Assembly: GCA_024279915.1 (NCBI GenBank)
Contig: JAJRRB010000093.1
Location: forward strand, 1 to 55,265
Direction: 5' to 3'
Source: Deltaproteobacteria bacterium
GTDB taxonomy: Bacteria; Desulfobacterota; Desulfuromonadia; Desulfuromonadales; BM103
Length of the DNA stretch: 55,265 nt
Of the stretch, positions 9,147-17,256 are shown in pieces. The notes under the pieces were generated by a model. The model did no database searches. It was not told the DNA's origin and saw only the letters and a program-made list of their open reading frames with translations. Made by a program: the position numbers and the translations under genes. The first letter of the stretch is position 1; each line of letters begins with the position of its first letter.

Positions 9147-9828
9147 AAGTCCTTCTTATTTTGATAGACAATTGATAAGAAACGACATCTAGGTAGATTG
9201 TTTTACGCCAACGTAAGCAAGCAACATACTGTTATGTATACCAAAACACGTTAAGACCGGTCAAGCTAAGAAAAGTCGCTTTGGTTGTTTCTACTGCTGC
9301 ATAGAAAAGGTTACTGAAAAACTCGAACACTGTGTCACAAAGGGTAAAATATCCCTTACCGACCGACAGAGGATAGCTACATTGCCTCCTAGACCTGTCT
9401 ATAATTTTGCTCCGAAGCAGGTCGCTACTTTCTTATAAGTCACGATTAACAGTAATCCTTGGATGCTTACCGGCACATAGCTTACCGGCACATATTGTTA
9501 TTAATGCTCTCGCAACTAATTCTCAGATGACCTTAGGATTAATAGGACCCCTTCGTTGTTGCTTTTATTGGTCCACTCCACCCCCGCTGGAGTGGACATT
9601 TTAATGTGCGTGTCTCTTTGGAAAGAGAGGACGTTCTACCCTCTCGCGAAGAGATCCTGAATCAATTGATGCTTTCCTTTAACGTTTAAAAACGAGGCGT
9701 AAACTCGTTATTACACCTCAAAAGGGATCACAGAGAAGACCCCGCCCGTTTCACTTCACCCGTATCAAAGTTATCTTCAAGTACATATTCATTTCCTGAG
9801 ATCTTTAACTTTAAAAGGAGAATGAATC
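9147..9828. other. Non-coding gap with tandem repeat and hairpin
   Basis: No convincing ORF lies in these 680 bases between the divergent DDAH operon and the 9829 gene. It contains a 15-bp tandem duplication (CTTACCGGCACATA at 9466 and 9481), a strong hairpin at 9571-9597, and an AT-rich stretch. The last part carries the AAAAGGAGAATG ribosome site for 9829. It separates left cargo from the element core. Confidence 0.6.
9571..9603 (+). terminator. Perfect 10-bp hairpin with T-rich tail
   Basis: GTCCACTCCA (9571-9580) pairs with TGGAGTGGAC (9588-9597) across a CCCCCGC loop and is followed by ATTTTAAT. It resembles a terminator or attenuator in the leader of the 9829 operon. There is no gene immediately upstream on this strand. 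Confidence 0.6.
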
Positions 9829-10176
9829 ATGCTTATAATCCTTAACCACACTTGCCTTGCGCGGCAAAAATTACCCTCTGATGTCGAGCGTCAAGTTCAT
9901 ATTGAACTACAAAAGATCCTGGCGTTGAGCGGTGGCAAGATCATCGACAATGAGTTCGGCAGCGTCTTTGTCCTGACGGAGGATGACGACAATGCCAGTG
10001 TTGAGTCTACTCTGAGTCACCCGCTTTCCCTGTTGTTGTTTGAAGGAATGATCTTCCGTGACGGTTGCTATGTCGGCTACCTGTCCGGCGGCGGCAATGA
10101 GTGCTTGGATGTACTGATCTGCCCTGAGCGGTACTTATCTTCTGCCTGGAAATCAATACTCCAGGCTGAGCTGTAG
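9829..10176 (+). CDS. Hypothetical protein of element core
   Basis: This 115-aa soluble protein is preceded by AAAAGGAGAATGAATC. It is not recognised. It has alternating beta/alpha character with a central DDDN acidic turn and a glycine-rich VGYLSGGGNECLD segment. It ends four bases before the RadC start and shares its operon, so it is probably an accessory of the mobile element. Coding composition and the ribosome site support a real gene. Confidence 0.7.
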   Translation: MLIILNHTCLARQKLPSDVERQVHIELQKILALSGGKIIDNEFGSVFVLTEDDDNASVESTLSHPLSLLLFEGMIFRDGCYVGYLSGGGNECLDVLICPERYLSSAWKSILQAEL

Positions 10177-10179
10177 GAG

Positions 10180-10683
10180 GTGGCTATTAAGACTCTTGCC
10201 AACTTCTTTAAGCAGGATGTGGATGAAGGTCAACCTCGCGCATTGAGGTTAAAGGTCATCAGGCCTGTTTTTGAATCCATCGCTGTCAATGAGGATGCCG
10301 CTCTCTACCTGACCGAACCTATCAACTCATCTGTTGCTGTCTTTGAACTTTTTCGGTTTCTACAACTAGAACCCAAAGAGCTGATGTTCAGTCTGCACGT
10401 AGACAGCAAGAACCGGCTGATCTGCGTTGAGTTGGTTTCGGTCGGAAGTCTCAACGCAAGTATCGTTCACCCCAGAGAGGTATTCAAAAGCGTCCTGCTT
10501 TCCTCAGCAGCAGGCCTGATCATGATTCACAATCACCCTTCCGGTGATCCTACGCCGAGTCGTGAAGATCATGAAATTACCAAGCGTCTGAAAGAAGCGT
10601 CAGAGCTGCTTGGCATAAGACTGCTTGATCACATTATTATCGGAGAGACTTGTTACTCGTTCGCTGATAGCGGGGCATTGTGA
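10180..10683 (+). CDS. radC: RadC-like JAB-domain protein
   Basis: This protein of about 167 aa has a complete RadC/JAMM domain: the metal-binding motif HNHPSGDPTPSREDHE at about residues 113-128, preceded by NASIVHPREVFKSVLLSSAAGLIMI and followed by LGIRLLDHIIIG. RadC-type proteins of this size are typical passengers of integrated mobile elements. Their molecular role is still uncertain. The start is unusual. A GTG at 10180 overlaps the AGGAGG site of 10175-10180, so initiation may occur a few codons downstream (an ATT lies at 10186). It is coupled to the upstream hypothetical gene. Confidence 0.85.
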   Translation: MAIKTLANFFKQDVDEGQPRALRLKVIRPVFESIAVNEDAALYLTEPINSSVAVFELFRFLQLEPKELMFSLHVDSKNRLICVELVSVGSLNASIVHPREVFKSVLLSSAAGLIMIHNHPSGDPTPSREDHEITKRLKEASELLGIRLLDHIIIGETCYSFADSGAL

Positions 10684-10702
10684 AGGGTAGAGAAGAGGTG
10701 GA

Positions 10703-10930
10703 TCAGGAGGCGAGTCGTTTCCGGGTCTCGGCTATCAGGTCTTCAGCCGGGACTTTCAGGACCTCTGCCAATCGGAACAGGCTTGTAAGAGTCGGCTGGC
10801 GCTGGCCCCGTTCCAGGAGAGAAATATAGGTCCGGTCAAGGTCGCACTCAAGTGCCATCTTCTCCTGAGAGAGATTGACCTGTTTCCGATATTCCCTTAA
10901 CACATCACCGAACGCCTGCTTGATATCCAT
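10703..10930 (-). CDS. XRE-family repressor
   Basis: This 75-aa protein is a single Cro/C1-type helix-turn-helix: LREYRKQVNLSQEKMALECDLDRTYISLLERGQRQPTLTS is the family pattern, with SQEKMA as helix 2 and DRTYISLLERG as the recognition helix. It faces away from the lipoprotein gene, and its own upstream region holds a perfect inverted repeat (10958-10973) that is a good operator candidate. It probably controls itself and possibly the element's conserved genes. Confidence 0.9.
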   Translation of the reverse strand: MDIKQAFGDVLREYRKQVNLSQEKMALECDLDRTYISLLERGQRQPTLTSLFRLAEVLKVPAEDLIAETRKRLAS

Positions 10931-10957
10931 TTCTTCAAGCTATTGCAACAGTGACTC

Positions 10958-10973
10958 ATAGTCCACGGACTAT
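10958..10973. promoter_or_regulatory. Candidate XRE operator (inverted repeat)
   Basis: ATAGTCC-AC-GGACTAT is a perfect 7+2+7 palindrome lying 28 bases upstream of the XRE start. It is followed by a further half-site (TATAGTC). Its size and position fit an autoregulatory operator for the HTH protein. Confidence 0.6.
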
Positions 10974-11085
10974 AGTCTTCATTTATGCATGAAGATATGC
11001 TAAGTATCGTCTGCTTGATTATCATAAGGAGGGGGCTGTGATGCAGCTCCCATTTCATGTCATCACATAAACAGGAGGTTTAAAA

Positions 11086-11418
11086 ATGATCAAGAAACTG
11101 GTTTCATTTCTGCTGGTACTGCTGCTGGCGATAACCCTGGCTGGTTGCGGCGGACCGCCCAGCGAGAACATCCATAATGCGGTCCAGATGCACCTGGACA
11201 AAAAGTATCAATCGCATATCGGTGAAATCCTCGATCTCGATATCACCAATGAATACGATAAAGAGATTGAAGGCGAAACCATCTATTTCATTGAATACAA
11301 GGCACACGTGAAGCATCATAAAGACATTCTAATGTTTTTCACGAACGACAAAGAAGCGACTTACACCGGCACCGTCCGTATGGTCGAGCGAGGTGATAGC
11401 TGGTATTCCCTTGGATAG
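11086..11418 (+). CDS. Small lipoprotein
   Basis: This 110-aa protein has a lipoprotein signal: a basic N-terminus (MIKKL), a hydrophobic core and the lipobox LAGC with Cys at residue 21. AGGAGG stands eight bases ahead of the ATG. The mature part is about 90 aa, rich in charged residues and beta-prone (EGETIYFIEYKAHVKHHKDILMFFTNDKEATYTGTV...), resembling small periplasmic DUF-type proteins. Function is unknown. It is followed by its own terminator. On an integrative element it could be an entry or surface-exclusion factor, which is speculation. Confidence 0.8.
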   Translation: MIKKLVSFLLVLLLAITLAGCGGPPSENIHNAVQMHLDKKYQSHIGEILDLDITNEYDKEIEGETIYFIEYKAHVKHHKDILMFFTNDKEATYTGTVRMVERGDSWYSLG

Positions 11419-11449
11419 TTAAAGCTGAAATCTTAATAACAGAAACATC

Positions 11450-11485
11450 ATGGCCCACTCCCTATAAGGAGTGGGCCATTTCTTT
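11450..11485 (+). terminator. Terminator after the lipoprotein gene
   Basis: TGGCCCACTCC (11451-11461) pairs with GGAGTGGGCCA (11468-11478), followed by TTTCTTTG. It lies 30 bases past the lipoprotein stop and just before the ribosome site of the next gene. Confidence 0.85.
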
Positions 11486-11502
11486 GTCAAGGAGATCAAT
11501 AC

Positions 11503-12042
11503 ATGAGTACAAGTAACCAGACTGGACTACCTGACATCCTCGCCGGACTCTCCCGTCAGATCAAGAGTGTGGCACTAGGGATGCTCAGCGTCGCTGAAGC
11601 AACTGAGTTCAACAGAAGTGCCATGTGGGGTGGCGGTGACATCCTGGGCAACGTAGCTCACGCTCTGGACGACATCGCATCATTACCGTTACCGACCTTA
11701 AATGAGCTTGGTGAAGATGCTGAGTTGATACAAATTGCGCAACTTCGCATCGAGAACCGCAATGCCACTGAGCTGATCCACAGAATCAAACAACTCAGAC
11801 CATTTCAAATGAGCTCCTTACCGGAGAAGCTACAGCAGACGTTAAGTGCCGTCGCAACGCTGGAAAAAGGCTTGATCCATCTGGACACCGATAGTCTGAA
11901 TGAGGCCTGTCGTGATGCCTTACGTACGATCCGACAACAGGTTCGTGGGATATCACTTCACCTGGAGAGCTGCATCGCCGAACTCCGTCATCAGAACGAC
12001 TGCGTCAGTAAGATGCTGAACACATTGGAGGTTGACTCATGA
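11503..12042 (+). CDS. Hypothetical helical protein
   Basis: This 179-aa protein is predicted to be mostly alpha-helical with heptad-like stretches (LQQTLSAVATLEKGLIHLDTDSLNEACRDALRTIRQQVRGISLHLESCIAELRHQND), suggesting a coiled-coil structural or adaptor role. AAGGAG precedes the ATG. No family is recognised. The stop overlaps the start of a 33-aa membrane peptide (ATGA), so the genes are coupled. It belongs to the element core transcribed towards the integrase. Confidence 0.7.
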   Translation: MSTSNQTGLPDILAGLSRQIKSVALGMLSVAEATEFNRSAMWGGGDILGNVAHALDDIASLPLPTLNELGEDAELIQIAQLRIENRNATELIHRIKQLRPFQMSSLPEKLQQTLSAVATLEKGLIHLDTDSLNEACRDALRTIRQQVRGISLHLESCIAELRHQNDCVSKMLNTLEVDS

Positions 12043-12140
12043 TCCCGCCACTACTCTATGTAATCCCGAGATTGTTGTTATTTGTGATACCGATTTTTAT
12101 CAAAGTAAAGGTTAAGGAGGAGCGTGATGATCCGCTTTAA
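12039..12140 (+). CDS. 33-aa hydrophobic peptide, coupled
   Basis: The ATG overlaps the TGA of the upstream gene (ATGA). The product begins MIPPLLYVIPRLLLFVIPIF and ends in a charged tail, so it is one transmembrane helix with a cytoplasmic end. Its own 3' end overlaps the start of the next gene, so three genes are chained by overlaps. It may be a small membrane protein, or it may act mainly as a leader that couples translation. Confidence 0.5.
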   Translation: MIPPLLYVIPRLLLFVIPIFIKVKVKEERDDPL

Positions 12141-12501
12141 GAGCACCAGTCAAGCCCTGAGCCTGAAGGGAAAGATACCTGATATAGCGATCGTGCGTAT
12201 GACCCAGCTTGAAGGCACTGACAAGCTCTATGATCCTGATGCCCATGGGTATTTGATCATCATAGAAGAGGGTGACGATATCGAGGCGATACCGGAAGCT
12301 GGAGAGGGGGGCTTGTTGACTTTCCTTGATGATGAAGACCCTGAATACGTCAGTCATTCTATTGAAGACGGGCAAAGGATATACGAGCTAGTTATGGCGA
12401 TAAACAACGAAAAAACGATTGCCATTATCGTTTCCAAGTCGGTCCCAATCGATGATCGTGTCAGACAGCTTCTGGAAGCTAAATCACAACTCAATATGTA
12501 G
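12127..12501 (+). CDS. Hypothetical protein of element core
   Basis: This acidic protein of about 124 aa has its ATG at 12127 six bases after AAGGAGG; a GTG at 12124 is in frame but worse spaced. The sequence alternates beta strands and acidic loops (IIIEEGDDIEAIPEAGEGG, FLDDEDPEY). No domain is recognised. It overlaps the upstream 33-aa ORF and is followed directly by a terminator that starts at its stop codon. Confidence 0.65.
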   Translation: MIRFKSTSQALSLKGKIPDIAIVRMTQLEGTDKLYDPDAHGYLIIIEEGDDIEAIPEAGEGGLLTFLDDEDPEYVSHSIEDGQRIYELVMAINNEKTIAIIVSKSVPIDDRVRQLLEAKSQLNM

Positions 12502-12531
12502 CGCCTATCCATAAAGGATGGGCGCTTTTTC
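12500..12531 (+). terminator. Rho-independent terminator
   Basis: AGCGCCTATCC pairs with GGATGGGCGCT (one G-T wobble) across ATAAA, followed by TTTTT. It begins at the last base of the TAG-adjacent codon of the upstream gene. Confidence 0.85.
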
Positions 12532-12546
12532 TTTAAGGAGACACGA

Positions 12547-12948
12547 ATGAAGATCAATGTCACCAGACTGCCTTACAAGATTGATACAGCTCTGGTCAAA
12601 CAGCTTGAAGATGAAATTAACAAGAGAGATCTACCAGAGGGCTGTGCTGTGACCTTGAATTTACGTGATCCAAATTACAGCGTAGAGGCCGGAGGTTTTC
12701 ACCCGGTCGAAATTCGTGTCAGCGCTCAAGGTCAGATTGAATATTTCACAGACTTTGCTCTGGTTGGCGTCGGGCAGTTTGCTGAGTTGGCCACAGAAAT
12801 TGACTTTGATTTCGCCAACGGCTTGTTTATCCATTTTGGCAACACGTATCCCCTCTCTGCTGGCAATGACCTGTACGGTATCTGGCAAGAGAATTTTACG
12901 GCTTATCACTCGATGGGAGTATTCGAGGTCGAGTGCGTCACTGATTAA
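12547..12948 (+). CDS. DUF2787-like protein
   Basis: This 133-aa protein carries the hallmark C-terminal segment of DUF2787: a beta strand with FIHFGNTYPL, then GNDLYGIWQENFTAYHSMGVFEVEV-type residues (WQENF is the most recognisable block). DUF2787 proteins are found mainly on integrative elements of Gammaproteobacteria, and their function is unknown. AAGGAG precedes the ATG. It lies between two hairpins and upstream of the integrase. Confidence 0.75.
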   Translation: MKINVTRLPYKIDTALVKQLEDEINKRDLPEGCAVTLNLRDPNYSVEAGGFHPVEIRVSAQGQIEYFTDFALVGVGQFAELATEIDFDFANGLFIHFGNTYPLSAGNDLYGIWQENFTAYHSMGVFEVECVTD

Positions 12949-12996
12949 GTTTGGTAGGTACCAAATTAAGGTCAATTGCAACAAGGTAATCCGATA

Positions 12997-13021
12997 TCAC
13001 CGGAGGTGAAACCTCCGGTGA
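12997..13021. repeat. Strong inverted repeat without T-tract
   Basis: TCACCGGAGGT and ACCTCCGGTGA form an 11-bp perfect stem with a GAA loop. There is no T-run, so it is a weak terminator candidate; it could instead be a protein-binding site upstream of the integrase. The roughly 240 bases after it, up to the integrase, show no gene. Confidence 0.6.
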
Positions 13022-13279
13022 GCCCCATGATCTTATGTTCTTAAAACTTACCCTTCATGCATAACCACAAATCCGATTTATGACTACTGCTGAATGATGT
13101 GAATCTGATTGCAGTGATTCCTGTCTGAGCTGTTTAAAACGCCCGTCAAAATCAATCGAAACTCACCATAAAGACAATCTGGGGACAATTCACGTCCCAT
13201 CCCATCCAGCTGTTGCCATGTACCGCAAACAAATCTGCTGAGTCGACCAACTGACTCGATGAAAGGAGGACGTGTAATT

Positions 13280-14473
13280 ATGACTCGTGACAGACCGAAA
13301 CGACCGGTTTGCCGGAAAGTGAAATTTACTGATCGCAAGATTCAGGAATTGGTCAGCAAGCCGCCGAAGAAGGGTGAGTCAGCTATCGAATGGACCTGTC
13401 TTGCAGAAGATAACCTTAAACTCTGTGTCTATCCCTCGGGTAAAGCTTCATGGCGTCAGCGCGGGATGTTGAATGGGAAAAAGGTCTTTATCACCATCGC
13501 ACCTGTGAACGTTATGAACCTTGCGACGATTCGCGAGGTGATTCGCAAAAACAAGGAGCTCATGCTCCAGGGAGTCCATCCCAAGGATTCCGTGAAGGGT
13601 GACGAGTCGCCGACCCTGGCATCATTTATCGAGGCCGACTTCCTTCCCTATGCCCGGAAGAAGTACAAGTCAATCAGGGATGTTGAGAGCAGGTTGACAG
13701 GGAAGATTATTCCGCAGTTTGGTGACTACCGAATAACCGATATCCGAAAGGCCGACATAGTCCGATACCATGAACAGGTCCAGGATGAGGTGAGTAACAT
13801 CACGGCTAATCGGACCCTATCGTTATTGTCGAGAGTCATGAGGAGGGCCGTCGATCTGGAGATCATCGAGCGCAATCCAGCCTCGGGGATCAAGAAGTTT
13901 TACGAGGGAGAGAGTAGGGATAGGTTCCTTAGTGATCTGGAACTGAAGCGGTTCTTAGCGGTCCTTCGTAAGAGACTCGATACACCACAGGGACAGGCGA
14001 TCTTCCTCCTCATATGCCTTGGAACTCGCAAATCTGAGCTCCTTGGCTGTAATTGGTGTGATGTAGATCTTCAAGCTCGTCAGATATATATCCCCGACCC
14101 GAAAAACCGCAAGCCTCGTTTCTTGGCGATCAACAGTCAGGCGTATGAACTGCTTTGCGAGATGGAAAAGAAGAGGTCAGCCTCTCAGTTTCTTTTCCCG
14201 AGTAAATCTGCAAAGGGACATCTCCTTGAAGTGAGAAGGACATTTGCCCGCATTATCAAAGAAGCCGGGATTGACAACTTCAGGGGGCATGATTTACGGA
14301 GGACCAACGCTAGCATTTTGATCAATGGAGGGGCTAGTTTGGCAGAGGTGAAATCGGCATTAGGACACTCAGATGTAAGGTCCACGCTCGTTTACGCGCG
14401 TCTTTCGACTAAGTCCATGGCGAAGACGAGTGAGATCGCTGCCAAGAAGATCGGTGAGGCGATGACGGGTTAG
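13280..14473 (+). CDS. Tyrosine recombinase (integrase 1, intact)
   Basis: This phage-type integrase is about 397 aa from the preferred ATG at 13280; AAAGGAGG stands upstream and an earlier in-frame ATG (13259) overlaps that site. It has an N-terminal DUF4102-like arm-binding region, a SAM-like core-binding domain (about 110-210), and a catalytic domain with the first Arg in CLGTRKSEL, HDLRRTNAS (HxxR), LGHSDVRSTLVYAR (His and nucleophilic Tyr). All catalytic residues are present. It is paralogous to the broken integrase at 16010-17256. It probably carries out site-specific integration at the tRNA-Arg 3' end. Its terminator follows at 14501. Confidence 0.93.
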   Translation: MTRDRPKRPVCRKVKFTDRKIQELVSKPPKKGESAIEWTCLAEDNLKLCVYPSGKASWRQRGMLNGKKVFITIAPVNVMNLATIREVIRKNKELMLQGVHPKDSVKGDESPTLASFIEADFLPYARKKYKSIRDVESRLTGKIIPQFGDYRITDIRKADIVRYHEQVQDEVSNITANRTLSLLSRVMRRAVDLEIIERNPASGIKKFYEGESRDRFLSDLELKRFLAVLRKRLDTPQGQAIFLLICLGTRKSELLGCNWCDVDLQARQIYIPDPKNRKPRFLAINSQAYELLCEMEKKRSASQFLFPSKSAKGHLLEVRRTFARIIKEAGIDNFRGHDLRRTNASILINGGASLAEVKSALGHSDVRSTLVYARLSTKSMAKTSEIAAKKIGEAMTG

Positions 14474-14500
14474 GAGGATCAATGGTCACAGTTAAATACG

Positions 14501-14538
14501 GGGCTCCTGCGATCATGCAGGAGCCCTTATGTTTTTTT
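14501..14538 (+). terminator. Terminator of integrase 1
   Basis: GGGCTCCTGC (14501-14510) pairs with GCAGGAGCCC (14517-14526) around GATCAT, followed by TTATGTTTTTTT. Confidence 0.9.
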
Positions 14539-14678
14539 GCGACGGTTTTGGGTGTTCAGAAGAGCTGGTACTATTGTCCGGAAGCCTGTCTAACTGTCTG
14601 ATCTTAAACGTTAGAGGTTGTCATGAGTAATAAGACAATATTGGAAAGAAGATATTTTTTTTCCCGCCGTCTGCCGAT

Positions 14679-14694
14679 CTTCGGCGCGCCGAAG
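14679..14694. repeat. CGGCGCGCCG palindrome, copy 1
   Basis: CTTCGGCGCGCCGAAG is a perfect 16-bp palindrome in the intergenic space after integrase 1. It recurs at 24213-24228 exactly, and as shortened or mismatched copies at 24247-24259 and 29426-29440. The core CGGCGCGCC also occurs in the attachment repeat. Confidence 0.85.
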
Positions 14695-14754
14695 GTGGAA
14701 GAAGATTCAATTCTGATTAACAGGAGGAAAGAGTTTGTTTTACGTCTCAGTGTT

Positions 14755-15831
14755 TTAACTTTGGTCTTGATTTTCTTTCTGCCGCTTTCGATATAGACGT
14801 CTGTTGTAACGATTGCGGCAGGTTGAGCTGCAATAGGTCGCTTTTGATGTTCCCGATGCGAAAATACGTTCGCATTCAATGCAGGAAAGGAGGCGATTCT
14901 CGCTAGCTAAATCCATAACTATCATCGTAGCGAATGTGCTAAGAAGCGAGGGGGCTGATAATTCACATGATCGTGATCCGTCTGGGAGTGGTTCTACTGT
15001 ATGGGTCACTGGTTCCGCTAAGATGTTGAGTTTTCTTACTGAAAGAGCTTTTCGTTCGGGGAGGTCGAGATTATCCAGTACGTCTCTTAAACAACTATAA
15101 AGGAGGTTGGCTCCAGTGAAAAAACTTAGAACGGGGTCGCCGTAGATATTCCAAAACGCCCTTGATAGTGGCACTGGGAAAATATCGCTTTTCCATAATG
15201 CTTTGTGTTCCTTTGCGATGAACCGATCCAGGTCGTTTTTATCAATTTTTTGATTCTCTCTCTGAGGCGATCTTAACAGGGAGCTGCCCTTGTCGCCTCC
15301 TACAAAATGCCAGTCACCTCTTGGGAGTTTTGGGGGGACTGAATCTCCGAAATCGAGTGGTGTGACTTCAATGTTTAGCTCGTCATCTTCATTTTTAATG
15401 ATGAGTGTTTCCCATCTTCCTCCTACACGTTGCTGTATGAGTTTAACTTGGTTATCACCCTCTCCTTGGGTGTATTCGATTGTTTTTAAAGTATGTGGGA
15501 GGATTCCGAGAACTCCGTGCTTTGAACACCAATCAAGAATAGGTTCAAACATCCCTTCTTGGTTCATCCTCTGAAGTGGAGTTCCATCCCCTCTGGCTGC
15601 ATCCAAAAGACTGCCAAGCGAAACTGTCTTAGTTAGGGCTGCATCGCGTAACAAATCGAAAAGTCCTATGTAGGGTGGTTGATTGTTCCGCCAGTCACCT
15701 ACCCACTCCCAGTACGATTCCCATGGGTCGTACTCCTCAATCTTTTCTACTGAAACTGGGACCAATTGCCCTCCAGTTCCGACTATATAGCGGTCTGATC
15801 GCCACCATTTCCCTTTAAGTTGAGCTGACAT
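14755..15831 (-). CDS. Zinc-ribbon protein, function unknown
   Basis: This 358-aa soluble protein ends in a Cys4 zinc-ribbon-like motif: LSCIECERIF ... YCSSTCRNRYNRRLYRKRQ, about residues 315-350. It has the C-x2-C...C-x3-C pattern with a strongly basic helix, similar to the CGNR-type zinc-finger tail of transcription regulators. The large N-terminal part (WWRSDRYIVGTGG, FDLLRDAALTK, SFFTGANLLYSCLRDVL) is not recognised. It is transcribed opposite to the integrases and stands alone. A nucleic-acid-binding regulator is a fair guess. Confidence 0.75.
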   Translation of the reverse strand: MSAQLKGKWWRSDRYIVGTGGQLVPVSVEKIEEYDPWESYWEWVGDWRNNQPPYIGLFDLLRDAALTKTVSLGSLLDAARGDGTPLQRMNQEGMFEPILDWCSKHGVLGILPHTLKTIEYTQGEGDNQVKLIQQRVGGRWETLIIKNEDDELNIEVTPLDFGDSVPPKLPRGDWHFVGGDKGSSLLRSPQRENQKIDKNDLDRFIAKEHKALWKSDIFPVPLSRAFWNIYGDPVLSFFTGANLLYSCLRDVLDNLDLPERKALSVRKLNILAEPVTHTVEPLPDGSRSCELSAPSLLSTFATMIVMDLASENRLLSCIECERIFASGTSKATYCSSTCRNRYNRRLYRKRQKENQDQS

Positions 15832-16009
15832 AAACGCACTTCTCCTGAAGAAAAAGCAATTAAGTACTTGACAGGTACGATAGGGAGTCTATGTATATCG
15901 TACCCATGCACAACGAGTGTGCAACATCAAGCTCCGGTAGCTGATGGTTAGATTGTATCAGATTCTTTAAGGAAAGTAAGTTGTTTAACAATTATGGAGG
16001 TGGATAGAT

Positions 16010-17256
16010 ATGGAAATTAAACGCAGAGGGTTTCCTCGCACAAGACTTCGGCATCCAGGTAAAAACCGGAAGGTTAAGTTTACGAAATCAATCATGCCGC
16101 AGTTGGTTGAGATTGTCCGGGCAGGAGGTAAACAGCGCGTCACATTCACCGATTCAATGATGCCTGGCTTGAAAGCTGTCGTGAGCGAGACCGGGGGCAT
16201 CGTCTTCTATCATCAGTGGACGCTGCGATGAGAACTGTGAAGAAAAAGCGCTTCGACAAGTTGGGCCCCTGGCCTGGTCTGTCCATCGAGAAGGTCCGTG
16301 AGTTGGTTATGTCTCGGGTCGGGAAAATCGCTTTGGGTCAGGACCCTTCGATCCCTGATGTCGTGATGTTGACTGTCAGCCTGTTCATCGCTGAAGAGCT
16401 CGACTGGTTACTCGGGCGGTATAAGAAGCCCGCGACCATACTCAGTCTGATCAACTGCTGGCTATTGAAATATTTCGCCGGAGTCAAAGATAAGCCGCTC
16501 GATCAGCTGACGCGCAAAGACGTGATTTGCTTCATTGAAGGGGTTGCATCACAACGCAGCAAGGTGACAGCGAGCCGGTGTCTTTCTCTGCTCAAGGTCA
16601 TCATGGCCCGTGCGGTCGATCTTGAGTATATCAATCGCAATCCCTGCCAAGGCGTCAAGAAATTCCGTGAGCCGGAAAGCCGGACGCGGATTTTTTCTGA
16701 TGACGAGTATGTCAGCTGCGTGAAGTCCGTCATCAGGAACATCGACCATCAGCACTCGAAAATTATCTACTTTTTGCTTCTGATCCCACTGCGATTTCAG
16801 GAAATCGCTTCAATGCAGTGGAGTCGGATTGACCTTGAGAAAGGCACTTACTTCATTCCCGCAGACCTTGCGAAAAATCACCGAGCAAGAACCATCGCTT
16901 TCAGCCCGCCTGCCATTGACCTTTTAACGCAGATGTCAGGTACGCGAGAGCCAGTCGTTGATTGGGTGTTCCCTGCTAATTCAGAATCCGGTCATACGGT
17001 CGACATTAGAGTCCAGTTCAAGAAGATCTTGAAGGAAGCCGGGATCGACAAAAAAACTTTCAGAATTCACGATATTCGCCGTTCGGGGGCTTCTGCATTG
17101 CTGAACGATTTCGACGCTAACCCACTGAAAATTATGGACATTTTAGACCACCGCTCAATGGCCTCGACCATGGTGTATACCCGGTTGTCGGCTAAATCGA
17201 TGGTTGATACCAGCGACCTACTGGCCCACAAATTCACCCAGGCGGTGTCCAAATGA
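16010..17256 (+). pseudogene. Tyrosine recombinase (integrase 2), frameshifted
   Basis: The N-terminal part (16010-16231, about 73 codons) and the rest (16216-17256, frame shifted) together reconstruct one integrase paralogous to integrase 1. The first piece ends at ...FYHQWTLR, the expected arm-domain beta hairpin, and the second resumes at KKKRFDKLGPWPGLSIEKVREL, which is the natural continuation. The catalytic domain keeps LIPLRFQEI (Arg), IHDIRRSGA (HxxR) and LDHRSMASTMVYTR (His, Tyr). The shared block VDLE-I-RNP--G-KKF-E-ESR shows kinship with integrase 1. A frameshift near 16228-16240 breaks it. Whether the 346-aa C-terminal ORF is still made from its internal ATG is unknown. The stop overlaps the polymerase ORF start (ATGA). 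Confidence 0.8.
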
